This document shows, one piece after another, positions 11,080 through 21,302 of a stretch of DNA of 64,000 bases. Source of the stretch: Setomelanomma holmii (lineage: Eukaryota > Ascomycota > Dothideomycetes > Pleosporales > Phaeosphaeriaceae); NCBI GenBank assembly GCA_010015745.1, contig ML978301.1, positions 1 through 64,000 on the forward strand, in the 5' to 3' direction. The position numbers and the translations under genes were made by a program. Position 1 is the stretch's first letter. The number at the start of each line of letters is the position of its first letter. Under the pieces are notes generated by a model that was given only the letters and a program-made list of their open reading frames with translations, was not told the DNA's origin and searched no databases.

Positions 11080-11562
11080 GGCTGCTGGTGCTCTGTGGTG
11101 GTGGGTTATTTGGCAGACTTTCGCTGGGGCTTTGGGCTCTAGGGCTTCGATGCTAACGTGGGCCGCCTGTGTACTGTATGCGGGCCGTTATTCGCTAGGT
11201 GCCTGATCGCTGCAGTCGCGTTGGCGTGCGCAGGGTCTCGGGGAAATTTTGCGGCGGGATGCGCCGGCCAAGCGGCAGACGACACCAGTGGCATGTCAGG
11301 CACGCTTCACTCCGCACCCAAGACACACGCAAGACTCCCGAGACTATACGCAAGTCGACATTCACTCACATCCTGGCCTGGGGCATACACCATCAGCACT
11401 GCCACTCCGAACCCGCCAGCCGCCGCCGAAACGCTTCCCACCCAGCTATCCTCGTCCCTGCCAAATCCCGTGTTCCTTGCTGTCGAGCATTCTTAGCACA
11501 CATCGTGTACGCGTCTCCCATACACAGGCCATTCGCTACCTTCACGGTCCCGCGCACCCAGT

Positions 11563-11589
11563 CAAGCTTCGCAAGCTTCGCAAGCTTGA
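11563..11589. repeat. Triple 9-bp direct repeat
   Basis: Unit CAAGCTTCG occurs at 11563-11571 and 11572-11580, and as CAAGCTTGA at 11581-11589. It lies about 155 bp upstream of the 5-phosphatase start, in its likely 5' leader or promoter. It may be a protein-binding array or simple slippage. Confidence 0.8.
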
Positions 11590-11665
11590 GCTCCTAGACT
11601 CTTCGCCCATGTGGCTCTACGCTGCATGACTGTCACCACTCACCCTCGTTCACAGGCAGCGCTCA

Positions 11666-11725
11666 ATGGGAACGACACCCGGATGGTCGATGAACAGCTA
11701 TAGGATACCTTCTGGTGCCGGCTGA
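11666..11725 (+). promoter_or_regulatory. Candidate upstream ORF (19 aa) before the 5-phosphatase start
   Basis: ATG at 11666 opens a 19-codon frame ending at TGA 11723-11725, 18 nt before the main ATG at 11744. If the transcript starts upstream of it, scanning ribosomes would meet it first. The transcription start is unknown. Confidence 0.4.
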
Positions 11726-11743
11726 CGAGGAGATACACACATC

Positions 11744-14700
11744 ATGGAGAACACAAAAGAGGAGGGCATGGACGGCTCATCTATAGTAGGTGGTATGGTA
11801 CCACTTTTGAGGCGGATGCTGACCTGTGCTGCAGAAGCCAGTCTCTGACCTTCGTGCGCGGTTCGAGAACATGCTGAGCGTGAACAAGTTGAGCGTGAAC
11901 AAGCTGAGCGTGAACAAGGCCCCAGTAGCCACTCCAACGACTCCAAGACAACGCTCTCCGGCCCCCGCTGACCGACTGGCTGTTTCGGAGGATAGCAGGA
12001 GGACAGACGGGCGCATATCGTTAGACATTCCTAGGGAGCACTTGGACAGAACCTCTCCTAGCCTGGCAAATTTCAAGGGAGCTGGCTCAGTCACCTCACG
12101 GGCGAACACGATGCGAGCGCCATGGAGCAATCCGAAGCCCCGCCCAACCTCCATGATGGCCTTTTCTCCTCCCAGATCACCCACCAAATCGAGATCACGA
12201 TCCCCGCCAAAGGTCCTGGTCCAGTCGCCCAAATCACCACCGAAGCACTTCGAGCCTCAGATCCACTCACCCCGCCCTTCGCGACCAACTTCGCATGCAG
12301 CCTTAGACTCCCCTTCGTCAGCAGCTCCCGTCTCAAATGGCACAAGAACATTCAAGATTTCCAGCCGGGATGCAACGCCAGCGCTCGATTCCAAGCCCCT
12401 TTTCCCGTCTCATCCGGTCGCTATACCTGGCGCTGACCCACGGAAGCATGAAAGGACAGTGTCTTCGGCGCCGCCAGTTCCGCCACCCGTAAACCGTGCC
12501 GGGAAGCCAAAGATCCCAAGCAAGCCTAAATCAGCAGATCGAGCAACGCGCACAAGTTTGGCGCCTGGAGCCACTTCAGAAGCCGCAGATGTGTCACCAT
12601 TCAGTACACCACCCAGCAGCAACGAAGGAAGTCCCAAGGATGAGCCGACACCGCCTGCAATACCAGGTTTCTCCAAGCCAAAGTACATCGGTCCGAAAGA
12701 AGGCTACTTCCCACCTCCTCCCGTGCATCACGCAGTGGCTGAAAAGCTGGCACCTTCAGATTCGAGAGCCACAACAAGTTATTCTAAAAGGATGGCTCCG
12801 CCTCCGTCACCGAGCGACATGCCAGAAGTGCGCCCTGCTTTACCAGTACGGAGAGAAAAGGACAACTACGATATGCGGAAAAGTGTACAGCTGCAGAGGG
12901 CTCCTGCACCAGATCTTCCTATCCGGAGATCGTTTGACCAGTCACGTCCAGCCGCAATAGCAGCAGAGACAAACAACAAATTCATGCCTCCACCACGGCG
13001 GACACAAACAGCCACTGGGACGAGCTTTGCTAGTCCTGGAAAGTCACTAGAACCCCCAAAGCCGCCACCGCCTCGACACTCTGGTGAGATGAAACGACCA
13101 GCTCCTGCGCCATCTGCAACGGCCGCTCCCTTGGCGCAACCATATTCTTACGACTCTGACGACTCTGACAACGCACCGGAGAAGCAGCCTACGACTGCTC
13201 TGACCGACTATCCAGACTCTTCGCAAGCGAATCGGCGTCCACCGCTCTTTCCAGACAACATCTCTGGCATACCGACTGGATACGAAACTAAGTTATTCGC
13301 GATTTGTGGCGACTACATATGTACGACAGGCTACGTGACGAATGTTTGGAATGTGCTCAATGGAAAACTACTAATGACTCTGAGCCATGGCGACACCGTT
13401 AAAGCCACAGCGGTGGCATTCAGACCTGCTAAGGATGTGGAAGATGAAGGCAAACGTCTTTGGCTGGGCACGAACACGGGTGAAATGCACGAGATCGACA
13501 TACCTACACAGAGCGTAATATTCACCAAGACTAACGCGCACAACAGAAGTGCCATTGTGAAAATTTTCCGCTATGCATCGGAAATGTGGTCTATCGATGA
13601 CGATGGAACTCTTCACATCTGGCCTTCCGATGACACAGGCTCACCCTCTCTTCGTCAGGCTCCTCTGACCTTCGGCATACCTCGCGGTCATACGTTTTCG
13701 ATTATTTCTGGTTCGCAGCTCTGGATAGCGACAACCAAGGAGATTCGTGTTTTCAAGCGCACTGCAGATAGCAACTACTTCCAGAAAATGACGCGAGATC
13801 CTCTGTCACAGCCGAATGTTGGAGAGGTGACCTCAGGTGCCATCGTCAGTAGTCAGCCGGATCGCATGTACTTTGGACATACCGACGGAAAGGTGACCAT
13901 ATACTCGAAGAAGGACTTCGAGTGCCTGGGCGTTGTAAACGTCAGCCTGTACAAGATCAGTTCATTGGTCGGCGTTGGTGACTATCTCTGGGCTGGCTAC
14001 AGCACAGGAATGATCTATGTCTACGACACCAAAAGTACGCCTTGGAAAGTGCTGAAGGACTGGAAGGCGCATGAAAAGCCAATCGCCGGTATCTTGGCAG
14101 ATCGCACCAGCATTTGGAAGCTTGACCGGTTCCAGGTCGCTTCTTTAGGCACAGACATGATGCTGCGCGTTTGGGATGGGATGCTGAAAAATGATTGGCT
14201 TGGTAAGTATCATGTTTTCTTCATCCGACCTCGCTGACTTGAGCTAGAAAACCTGATGCAACAGCGCGACTCGGAATATTGCGAGTTCAGAGAACTCTCC
14301 GCACGAGTCATGACTTGGAATGCTGGTGCGACAAAACCAAACACCATACGGAACACCGAACAAGATCGCAACTTTTTCCGGGAAGTCGTCGAGCCAGAGA
14401 ACCCGCCAGACATCCTCGTCTTTGGATTCCAGGAGCTCGTGGATCTCGAGAATAAGAAAATCACAGCGAAGAGTTTCTTCAAGAAGAAGAAACACAAGGA
14501 AGACTCAGAGCACGAGCACATGTCGCATCAGTATCGTGCTTGGAGGGACCATCTCATCCGCGTGCTAGACGAACATTGCCCTCGCCAGAACTACACACTT
14601 TTACACACCGCAAATCTTGTAGGGCTGTTCACCTGCGTCTTCGTCAAGTCAGCGGAACGCTCAAACATCCGCGACGTATGCGCTGCTGAGATCAAGCTCG

Positions 14701-15518
14701 GGTTCAGTGGACGTGTTGGCAATAAAGGAGCGCTTGTTGTTCGCTTCTTCGTCGATGACTCTTCGCTCTGCTTCATTAATTGCCATTTGGCAGCCGGTCA
14801 GACACAAACAGTGCATCGCAACAACGATGCGGCGTCCATCATGGAACAAGCACCTCTACCCAGAAATCGATCGCCAACCGATTGCGAGAACTTCTTCGTC
14901 GGTGGAGGAGATGGCTCCATGATTCTTGATCACGAGATCTGCATCCTCAATGGCGACCTCAACTACCGTATAGATGCCATGCCGCGCAACACTGTCATCC
15001 AAGCTGTGCGGGAAGGCAATCTGTCCAAACTCCTTGATCGCGACCAACTGTTGTTATCACGAAAACGGAATCCTGGTTTCCGCCTTCGCGCATTCAATGA
15101 AAATCCAATCACATTCGCGCCAACCTACAAGTACGATGTTGGAACCGACAACTACGATACGTCTGAGAAGCAGCGGTCGCCAGCATGGTGCGACCGGCTG
15201 CTCTACCGTGGCTTGGGTAGGATCAAGCAGGTAGACTACCGTAGGCACGATAGCATAAAAGTGTCAGACCATCGACCCGTGAGCGGGAGATTCAAGATTA
15301 GGGTGAAGACGATCAATTCGAAGCGACAAGATGCAGCAAAAGACAAAGCTGAGGTTGAGTTTGAGGCCGTGCGGCGGCGGATAGCAGGAGATATCAAGTA
15401 AGTAAATCATGGCTTCGACGGAATTGCAACCATCTAACGCGCATATAGGCTCGACTATCTGATCAATGTTTTCGGATTGACGACGAAAGAAGCCCAGAAG
15501 GCTCTGAAAGGAGCGTAA
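11744..15518 (+). CDS. Inositol polyphosphate 5-phosphatase with N-terminal beta-propeller
   Basis: Four exons (11744-11785, 11835-14202, 14248-15397, 15449-15518) join to 1209 aa; introns are 49, 45 and 51 nt. Residues 1 to about 480 are Pro/Ser-rich and probably disordered, with many SP/TP sites and polyproline runs that could bind SH3 or WW domains. Residues about 490-795 look like a WD40-type propeller (for example KLLMTLSHGDTVKATAVAF, DMMLRVWDG). The C-terminal part is a full IPPc catalytic domain: TWNAGATKP, FGFQELVDLENK, GRVGNKGALVVRF, NCHLAAG, NGDLNYRID, SPAWCDRLLYRG and SDHRPV. It should remove the 5-phosphate from phosphoinositides or inositol phosphates. Exon 1 ends ..GSSI and continues KPVSDLRARFE. 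An in-frame GTG at 11826 is intronic and not a start. A plant 5PTase subgroup has a similar architecture. Confidence 0.93.
11874..11918 (+). repeat. 15-bp tandem repeat x3 inside coding sequence (LSVNK)3
   Basis: Three in-frame copies of a 15-bp unit (11874-11888, 11889-11903, 11904-11918) encode LSVNKLSVNKLSVNK near the N terminus of the 5-phosphatase. The copies differ at only one base, which suggests recent expansion and possible length variation between strains. Confidence 0.95.
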
Positions 15519-15979
15519 GCCATAAGTCGTAGTCATGTTGTAATACGAAGTGGGGCAGTACGGTACACAGTGCCCAAGTTGCTGTGGAGAACGCTTGACA
15601 TTCGAGTCTTGGTTACCATGGCATTTACATGCTTGGGTTGGGCGAGAATCTTGGTGGAACTGGTGCGGAATCAAGCTAATGAGGTTAATGAGCTTATGAT
15701 GAACTGGCGCAGGAACGAGCAACAAAAGTACTGCATTGGAGGCGCGTTGGACCCTGAATCTAGGGCATTTTACCTGGTAGATGCGCGACGATTGATGCTG
15801 ATCGGTGCTAGTAAACGATCTCCGTGGAGAGTCAAGCGAGAGTCGATGCTGGCGCGCGCGGAAATCATGGTGACGTCAACGCGTGCGCATCAGCGTTGCA
15901 CCACAATAAAACCATCGATGATGACTGCAAACAATTGCTGCGTCCAACAAACCTCTACTGTTCTCTCACACCCAGCTCT
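15519..15979. other. Intergenic; no gene recognised
   Basis: Contains frames on both strands with no conserved feature. It lies between the 5-phosphatase stop and the GFA-protein start. Confidence 0.5.
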
Positions 15980-16847
15980 ATGTTTGCAGCTTCAATTGCA
16001 GTTCGCCGTCTACCTTTGCTAAGCAATTCATCTACCCTTCCACGCGCACTTCTTTTTGCTTCGCACCTCACGCGACAGCATCCCGCCTTCTCACACACCT
16101 CTTTTAGAATGGATAAAGATCAGAGCCGTGGTGAGTCGACGACTGGCACCTCAGAATGGAAGCAGCGCCCGCCGTACTGCGTCCATGAGAACATGAAGGA
16201 CTTTGACGTCAAGTACGAAGCCAATTGCCATTGCGGAAAGGTCAAGTACCAGCTCAGCCGGAGGGAACCTCTCGACAGCAAGCTGTGCCATTGTACTACC
16301 TGCCAAACTCAGCACGGTACGTCTCAGCTTCACATACACGTGATCAGTACTAATATGATCAGCTGCGCCCTTCCAGTGGGCTGCCATCTTCCATAAAGAA
16401 GACATCAACTTCACCAACGGCCACCACGACCTCGAGTGGTACGACCCCACCGACAAATCCATCGAGCACAAGCTCCCCTGCAAGGTCCGCTGTTCGTACT
16501 GCCACTCGCCCATTATGGACGAAGGCCGGAACATGATCCTGCTTTTCCCATCCCTCGTGCACCTGAAGACCGACGAAGACAAGGCTTACTTTAAGCCCCG
16601 TTGCCACATGTTCTACGGCCAGCGCGTCATGGATATCCCAGATGGTCTTCCCAAGTGGAGCGGTTTGTCGGGCGACTCCGACCTGATCGAGGATAGTCCC
16701 AAGGATAAGGTGCAGGAGTTGGAGCGTAAGAGGGAGCAGCAGCGTGAGAAAAAGATTGAGGAGGGCGAGAATCCGGATGAGGTTACGAAGGAGGGTAGCG
16801 GTGCGCCGAATAGGAAGGAGGGTAAGGGTGCCAATGCTGCCAAGTGA
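15980..16847 (+). CDS. GFA-domain (DUF636/CENP-V-type) zinc protein
   Basis: Two exons, 15980-16316 and 16363-16847 (46 nt intron), give 273 aa. The core is the glutathione-dependent formaldehyde-activating fold: CHCGKVKY, then LCHCTTCQ, then after the join APFQWAAIFHKEDINF, and RCSYCHSPIMDEGRN. The CxC, CxxC and CxxC sets fit two zinc sites. Enzymatic activity is unproven for most family members. Two starts are possible. From 15980 the first 43 residues contain no Asp or Glu and several Arg, like a mitochondrial presequence; from 16109 (MDKDQSRGE) the protein is 230 aa and cytosolic. The tail is strongly charged (ELERKREQQREKKIEEGE) and probably helical. Confidence 0.83.
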
Positions 16848-17865
16848 GCGCTCGATTGTGGGTATCGGAATGATGGAAGGCACAACTGTTGGTGATACAG
16901 GGACACGACGTTGGGGTGTTCGAGAAAATGGTGGAAATACCACGTGCGAGCAGAATTTAGGATTGAAGCTCCATGCAAACTGCTCAGGGGACGTTCGAAT
17001 AACTGAAGATTCATACCAGTCTTCGACATACAAAATGAAACGAGACTACATTACCATAACCCGTTCACTTAGTGATCACTTGTGAGCTCATACTCAGAAT
17101 GAAACGACCTCATAGAATAAAGTAACGTAGACTGTCCTGCGCGCATCCGAATCTGCTCATGTGGTAGACCACCTGGTCGATAGTGCCTTGGCGGAACCAA
17201 GTCACTTCCATTGTCTTTCTCAGGGACAATTCCTTTCCTGTACAATTTACCTCGTCACTTTACTTCTCATGTTGTCCTTCACATCCAATCCGACATCGGG
17301 CATGATGCTGGACTACGATGCAACATGTATTTCTGCGGTTGAAAACGGCGCGACTTCTTCCGAACCATCAGCAAGCAGCTACTCTTGCTTGGGCGCATAC
17401 TCCTTTATGACATGGATACAGTCTAAGATCCAGCTCTCGGTTATAGTGGCAAGGCTGAACCGTCTCCGCTGTCATTGGTTGTCACAATCAAGAGGGTTCC
17501 CAGGTGTGTTCTAATGCTATTGGTTACTCTAGCGTGGCGCGGCTGTGCAGACCTCAGTGCTTCGAGCCTTGCTGCGATGAATACACTTACACGGTTTGTT
17601 CTTCTTACTTTTCCAGCACATTTGCTTATATCCCCGCCTTATGGCGGATGTGGCTCTGCGCTTCTGGCCTTGAGCTTCAAATGTTCGAGCACATGGTCAA
17701 CGATAGTGGCGTGTGTACCGACATCAAAGCCCAGTCAAGAACGTCACAGGAAGGAAGCAAGGCAGAAGTGCTCCATCATCCTACAACGTCATCAAGACGA
17801 GGTCATGCCGGGAGTCTCCAACTTGGAACCCCGAACGGCAGGCAGGACGGAGAGCCGCTTCGCCT
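16848..17865. other. Gene-poor stretch
   Basis: Frames at 17161-17514 and 17475-17865 show no recognised domain. Its right end may include the degenerate N-terminal region of kinase relic B, whose readable homology to copy A begins near 17,880. Confidence 0.45.
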
Positions 17866-19444
17866 TAGATGCGTGGGATCGGAAGTTTGAACAATCTCAG
17901 GTGCAACTTGTGCGGAGCGACCCCGAACCTTCAAAGCTGGGAGACCACTTAGCCGGGGTTGAAATGCCGTGGTTCACGAAACCAATCTCGACGGCAATGC
18001 GCTTGCCTTAAAACGCACTTACCCGACAACGCTCGGGGAGCGCGATTTGAGCGAGGTGAAGATACTGCCACGATTATCAGGAAAGCGGCACCATTACATT
18101 GTAGAACTCATTGGCTCCTACGTGCATCAGCAAAGAAGCTTCTATGAAATCGGCGTAGTGATATGGCCGGTGGCTCATCGCGACCTCCGATCATTCGTGC
18201 ACGAAATGGATGTTCTGAAAGCCAGGCTGGACAAATTTTCAGAAATCGATGGTCATGATATCGAACCAGCCAGAGAAGGTGCACAATGTGCCATAGAAAT
18301 AATTTCGCCTTTCTTGACAGATGCGCCAAACTCAATATCCCCGGATTCTCCGGAAAAGGATCTGAATGGTCTATACACAGCAACGTAACAGCGACTCTGC
18401 AAGAGCTTCCCTTGCATATCAGCAGCTGTGGCATATCTTCACTCGCACAGCATACGGCATAAGGGCCTCAAGCCTTCCCAAATTCTCCTCAGTCCAAACG
18501 GGCTGTGGCTAACCGATTTTGGATGGTCGGCCGATACTTCGGGGTTATCTCACAGCGCGACCGACAATAACGAAAACATGACGTTCAGATATCATGCCCC
18601 GAAAAGAGCTGCTAGAAAGCCTTGCTCGCGGCCTGAGTATGTGTTATCTCTGGGTTGCACTTTTCTTGAGATGGCAATACGACTGACAAAAGACCCTGCT
18701 GATACGACGGAGATGCGGACATCTCAGACGGGCGAGAGATGGTCCTCTCAGGGCAACTTGGATCACTTTATTTACTGGCCAATTACTCCACGCCTTCTTC
18801 GAGAAGCCAGATCCCATAGTGAGTGGTCTTGGCGAAATAATCTTCAGCATGATGGAGTGGAGCATCGAAAATCGATCTACCATCAATCAGGTAACAGAAG
18901 CACTTTCGCATGAAGCATTCAGTGACGAGAATCGCCAATATGATTTGGGAAGCTTCTTCGGCCCGTGTTGTCATCCTGTTGGTGAGTCCTCCAGTTTTTC
19001 ACAGCTACAACGCCGCGATACTGACATATCACCCCAAGAAGCAGTCGCACCCCCTGGCCTCAGCAAGCCAACATCGCACCCACGGCTTGACGATGAGAGC
19101 CACTTCCCGCCGAAATTTTCAGATCCGACGATCGAGAGTACCTCCGGTGACATGGATATGCTAGCTATCTGGATTTGCTGCAAATGTGAGTTTTTCCAAT
19201 AGTGTAACGGTTTAGGCGTGGCCCAGATCAACTCTAGTACGAGTTGGGATAGCTCATGTACGGCCATGTATATAAGGAGCTCTGCCCACCTCGGATAGTC
19301 AATTCAGCGCAGTCCTCCCTCTGTACCGTTACAAATAGCCCTGAGGCTGACGTTGGATGTGCTGGATGTGGAGATCATTGGTTTGGAAGTTGTTGCATAG
19401 TTCCACACGAGGAGCCCAACCCGCACGATCGCTTCGTAAATTAG
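17866..19444 (+). pseudogene. Decayed protein kinase (copy B), paralogue of copy A
   Basis: Homologous to relic A along its length: KFEQSQVQLVRSDPEP (A: RFTTRQLQLTRHEPNP), VVHETNLDGNALALKRTY, HHYIVELIGSY, IWPVAHRDL, then the catalytic loop and LWLTDFGWS. Breaks: a frame change inside the glycine loop at about 17,966; a TAA at 18386-18388; and a second frame change near 18,820-18,840, after which EIIFSMMEWSIENRSTINQV continues the C-lobe. In the catalytic loop the proton-acceptor Asp is Gly (RHKGLKPSQ, codon 18464-18466), so it would be inactive even if expressed. Cysteine-rich pieces (WICCKC near 19,180; VGCAGCGDHWFGSCC near 19,350-19,400) may be a former zinc-binding tail. No start codon can be assigned. 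Confidence 0.75.
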
Positions 19445-20351
19445 CAAATGGGCCAAAATCACATCAGTATAGATCAGCAAGCTAAGTGCGGTGCGAACGA
19501 ATTAAGATAGTCCTAAATCAAGGATAGCAGGTTTCGGGAAGTTATAGAAGAGGTGGCAGCGACCTGCCTCTGCCCCAGGGAACAAAACCTCTGTGACAGC
19601 TTTCTCATCGAATCGACCAGGCATAACCATCACGTAAAGGCCCACTTGCGCAAATCGTCTCCCATTATCCTTGCATCCCTTCCGCCTCCTACATTGTGCC
19701 AGCGCTCAAGCGAGATTCAAACTTCATCGATGTGCCCATGCCAGCGAGTGGTATGGACGGTATGGAATGATCGAGACTTCTGCAAGATAAGTGGGTTGCT
19801 ATCCAGGATGTCAGACCTGATGACCCTATCAGAAGGATTGCGCTCAGCAATGTGCCGAGTTCGGTCTTGCAGCTAGACAGAAAGATACATGTAGACGCTA
19901 CGATGTCACGCTCAACGAACACGGAAAGTATTTGATAGTACGCGCGCGAAATTGCCGTTCACGATATATGATGCCACCAAGTTCACAATGTGAAATGTTC
20001 ACTATGTCTCACCAATATTTTGCAAATCTTCTTTTCACCGCACTCTCGATTCTCATCATCAATTTAGCTTATGAGCAGTGCCAGACCACCACGTATCCGC
20101 TGCAAAATCCGATGTACGGTGTGTACTCGGTCAACACCACCACGCTGGCAGCTGTCGCTACTCGTCCTGCTTCACAATGATGATCAACACAGGTCTCGTC
20201 GAAACATTGTTCTATGAGCACCTCGCAGTCACAGTGCTCACTATTCGCTCCGTCATACTATATATGGCCATCGCATATATCTTTCAGTTGGCCGCACTTT
20301 CACAACCACCATCTCGAACCAATCTCTCAGGATCACACACAACAATTCACA
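19445..20351. other. Intergenic; no gene recognised
   Basis: Small unsupported frames only. The 3' part is the likely promoter of the NEK-like kinase gene. Confidence 0.5.
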
Positions 20352-21302
20352 ATGCCCTCACGCTCCTCCTTCACAGTAGTCAAATCCCTCGCCGCCGCCG
20401 CAAACGGCGCGCAAAACAGCGGCGTCTACCTCGTCCGCAACAAGAAAACAGGTAAGCTTTTCATCGAAAAGCGCATTGGACTTCGCTTTGTTGAAAACGG
20501 ACATGCAAAACGCGAAGTGAAAGCCATGAAAGCATGCTGCTCCTACACTCACGTAATCCGCATCGAAGCATACGACCTCGACGCCTCGCGCCTCGGCTAC
20601 GCCAGCGTCTTCATGCAGCACTGCGAACTTGGGTGCTTGGACACGCTCATCACACGGTATTCGTCGCGTGGCCTTCGTCTCGCCGACGAAGGGTTTCTCT
20701 GGAAAGTCTTCTGGGACTGCTCGCTCGCTCTCGCACAAATGTGGACGGGCGCAGACGCCGAGACGATCCGGCAGCGCGCGCGGAAAGACAAGTTCACAAA
20801 GGAAGTCATTCCTGCTAAACGCGTGGTCCATCGCGATCTCAAGCCCAGCAATATCTTCCTGACGTGGCAGGACCCGTTTGACGTCGAGCGCTGCCCGTAT
20901 CCAACGAGTGTCATAGGCGATTTTGGTTGCAGCGTTATGCCAGAGGACGTGTTCGCAGGGAAAGCACACATGTATCAGCACAGCGGATGTACGCCGGCTT
21001 TCATGCCGCCTGAGGCAGAGTGGAAATGGTGTTCGCGCGGGGACATCTACCAGCTGGGATTGTCGATTCATTGTCTAGCGCGTATGGATCCTGATCCTAA
21101 GCTGAGAAGGCGCGATATTTTGCCGGGTATGTACAAACATGATGGGCTGCGGAAGTTGCTGACCATGTGCTGTCAGTATGATCCGGATAATCGACCAGTT
21201 GCAGGAGAGTTGCCGGCGCTGGTCTATCGCGGATATTGTGCGTGGCGAAAGGGGAGAGGCGATAATGGGGAGGAATTGCCAAAGTGGGTTTTTGGCTCTT
21301 GA
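20352..21302 (+). CDS. NEK-like Ser/Thr protein kinase
   Basis: Intronless, 316 aa. Kinase landmarks are in order and intact: ATP-site Lys40 in LFIEKRI, catalytic HRDLKPSN (His160, Arg161, Asp162, Asn167), DFG at 190-192, and the activation-segment end GCTPAFMPPE. The Cys/Thr-rich activation segment and the insert before HRD (residues about 133-155, charged) resemble the fungal NEK/NIMA-like group. No extra domains follow; the protein ends just after the C-lobe. I chose ATG 20352 over the in-frame upstream ATG 20214, because the intervening 46 residues are His/Ser/Phe-rich and unlike a kinase. It is unrelated in detail to kinase relics A and B. The substrate is unknown. Confidence 0.85.
   Translation: MPSRSSFTVVKSLAAAANGAQNSGVYLVRNKKTGKLFIEKRIGLRFVENGHAKREVKAMKACCSYTHVIRIEAYDLDASRLGYASVFMQHCELGCLDTLITRYSSRGLRLADEGFLWKVFWDCSLALAQMWTGADAETIRQRARKDKFTKEVIPAKRVVHRDLKPSNIFLTWQDPFDVERCPYPTSVIGDFGCSVMPEDVFAGKAHMYQHSGCTPAFMPPEAEWKWCSRGDIYQLGLSIHCLARMDPDPKLRRRDILPGMYKHDGLRKLLTMCCQYDPDNRPVAGELPALVYRGYCAWRKGRGDNGEELPKWVFGS

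Larger units (their letters stand above)
11080..11743. promoter_or_regulatory. Divergent promoter region, CHY protein / 5-phosphatase
   Basis: Separates two divergent genes. It holds a triple 9-bp repeat (11563-11589) and a short upstream reading frame (11666-11725); both are listed separately. Frames on the plus strand here are not supported as genes. Confidence 0.45.

Noticed and set aside
10464..11142. Plus-strand frames of 155 and 75 codons
   Set aside because: They overlap the exons of the CHY zinc protein on the other strand and show no family features.
11826..14237. Start of the 5-phosphatase at 11826
   Set aside because: The codon there is GTG and lies inside a GT..AG intron. The real start is ATG 11744 with a 42-nt first exon that joins in frame at 11835.
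20358..21071. 237-codon open frame on the minus strand
   Set aside because: It is the antisense shadow of the NEK-like kinase gene, whose plus-strand product has all kinase motifs.
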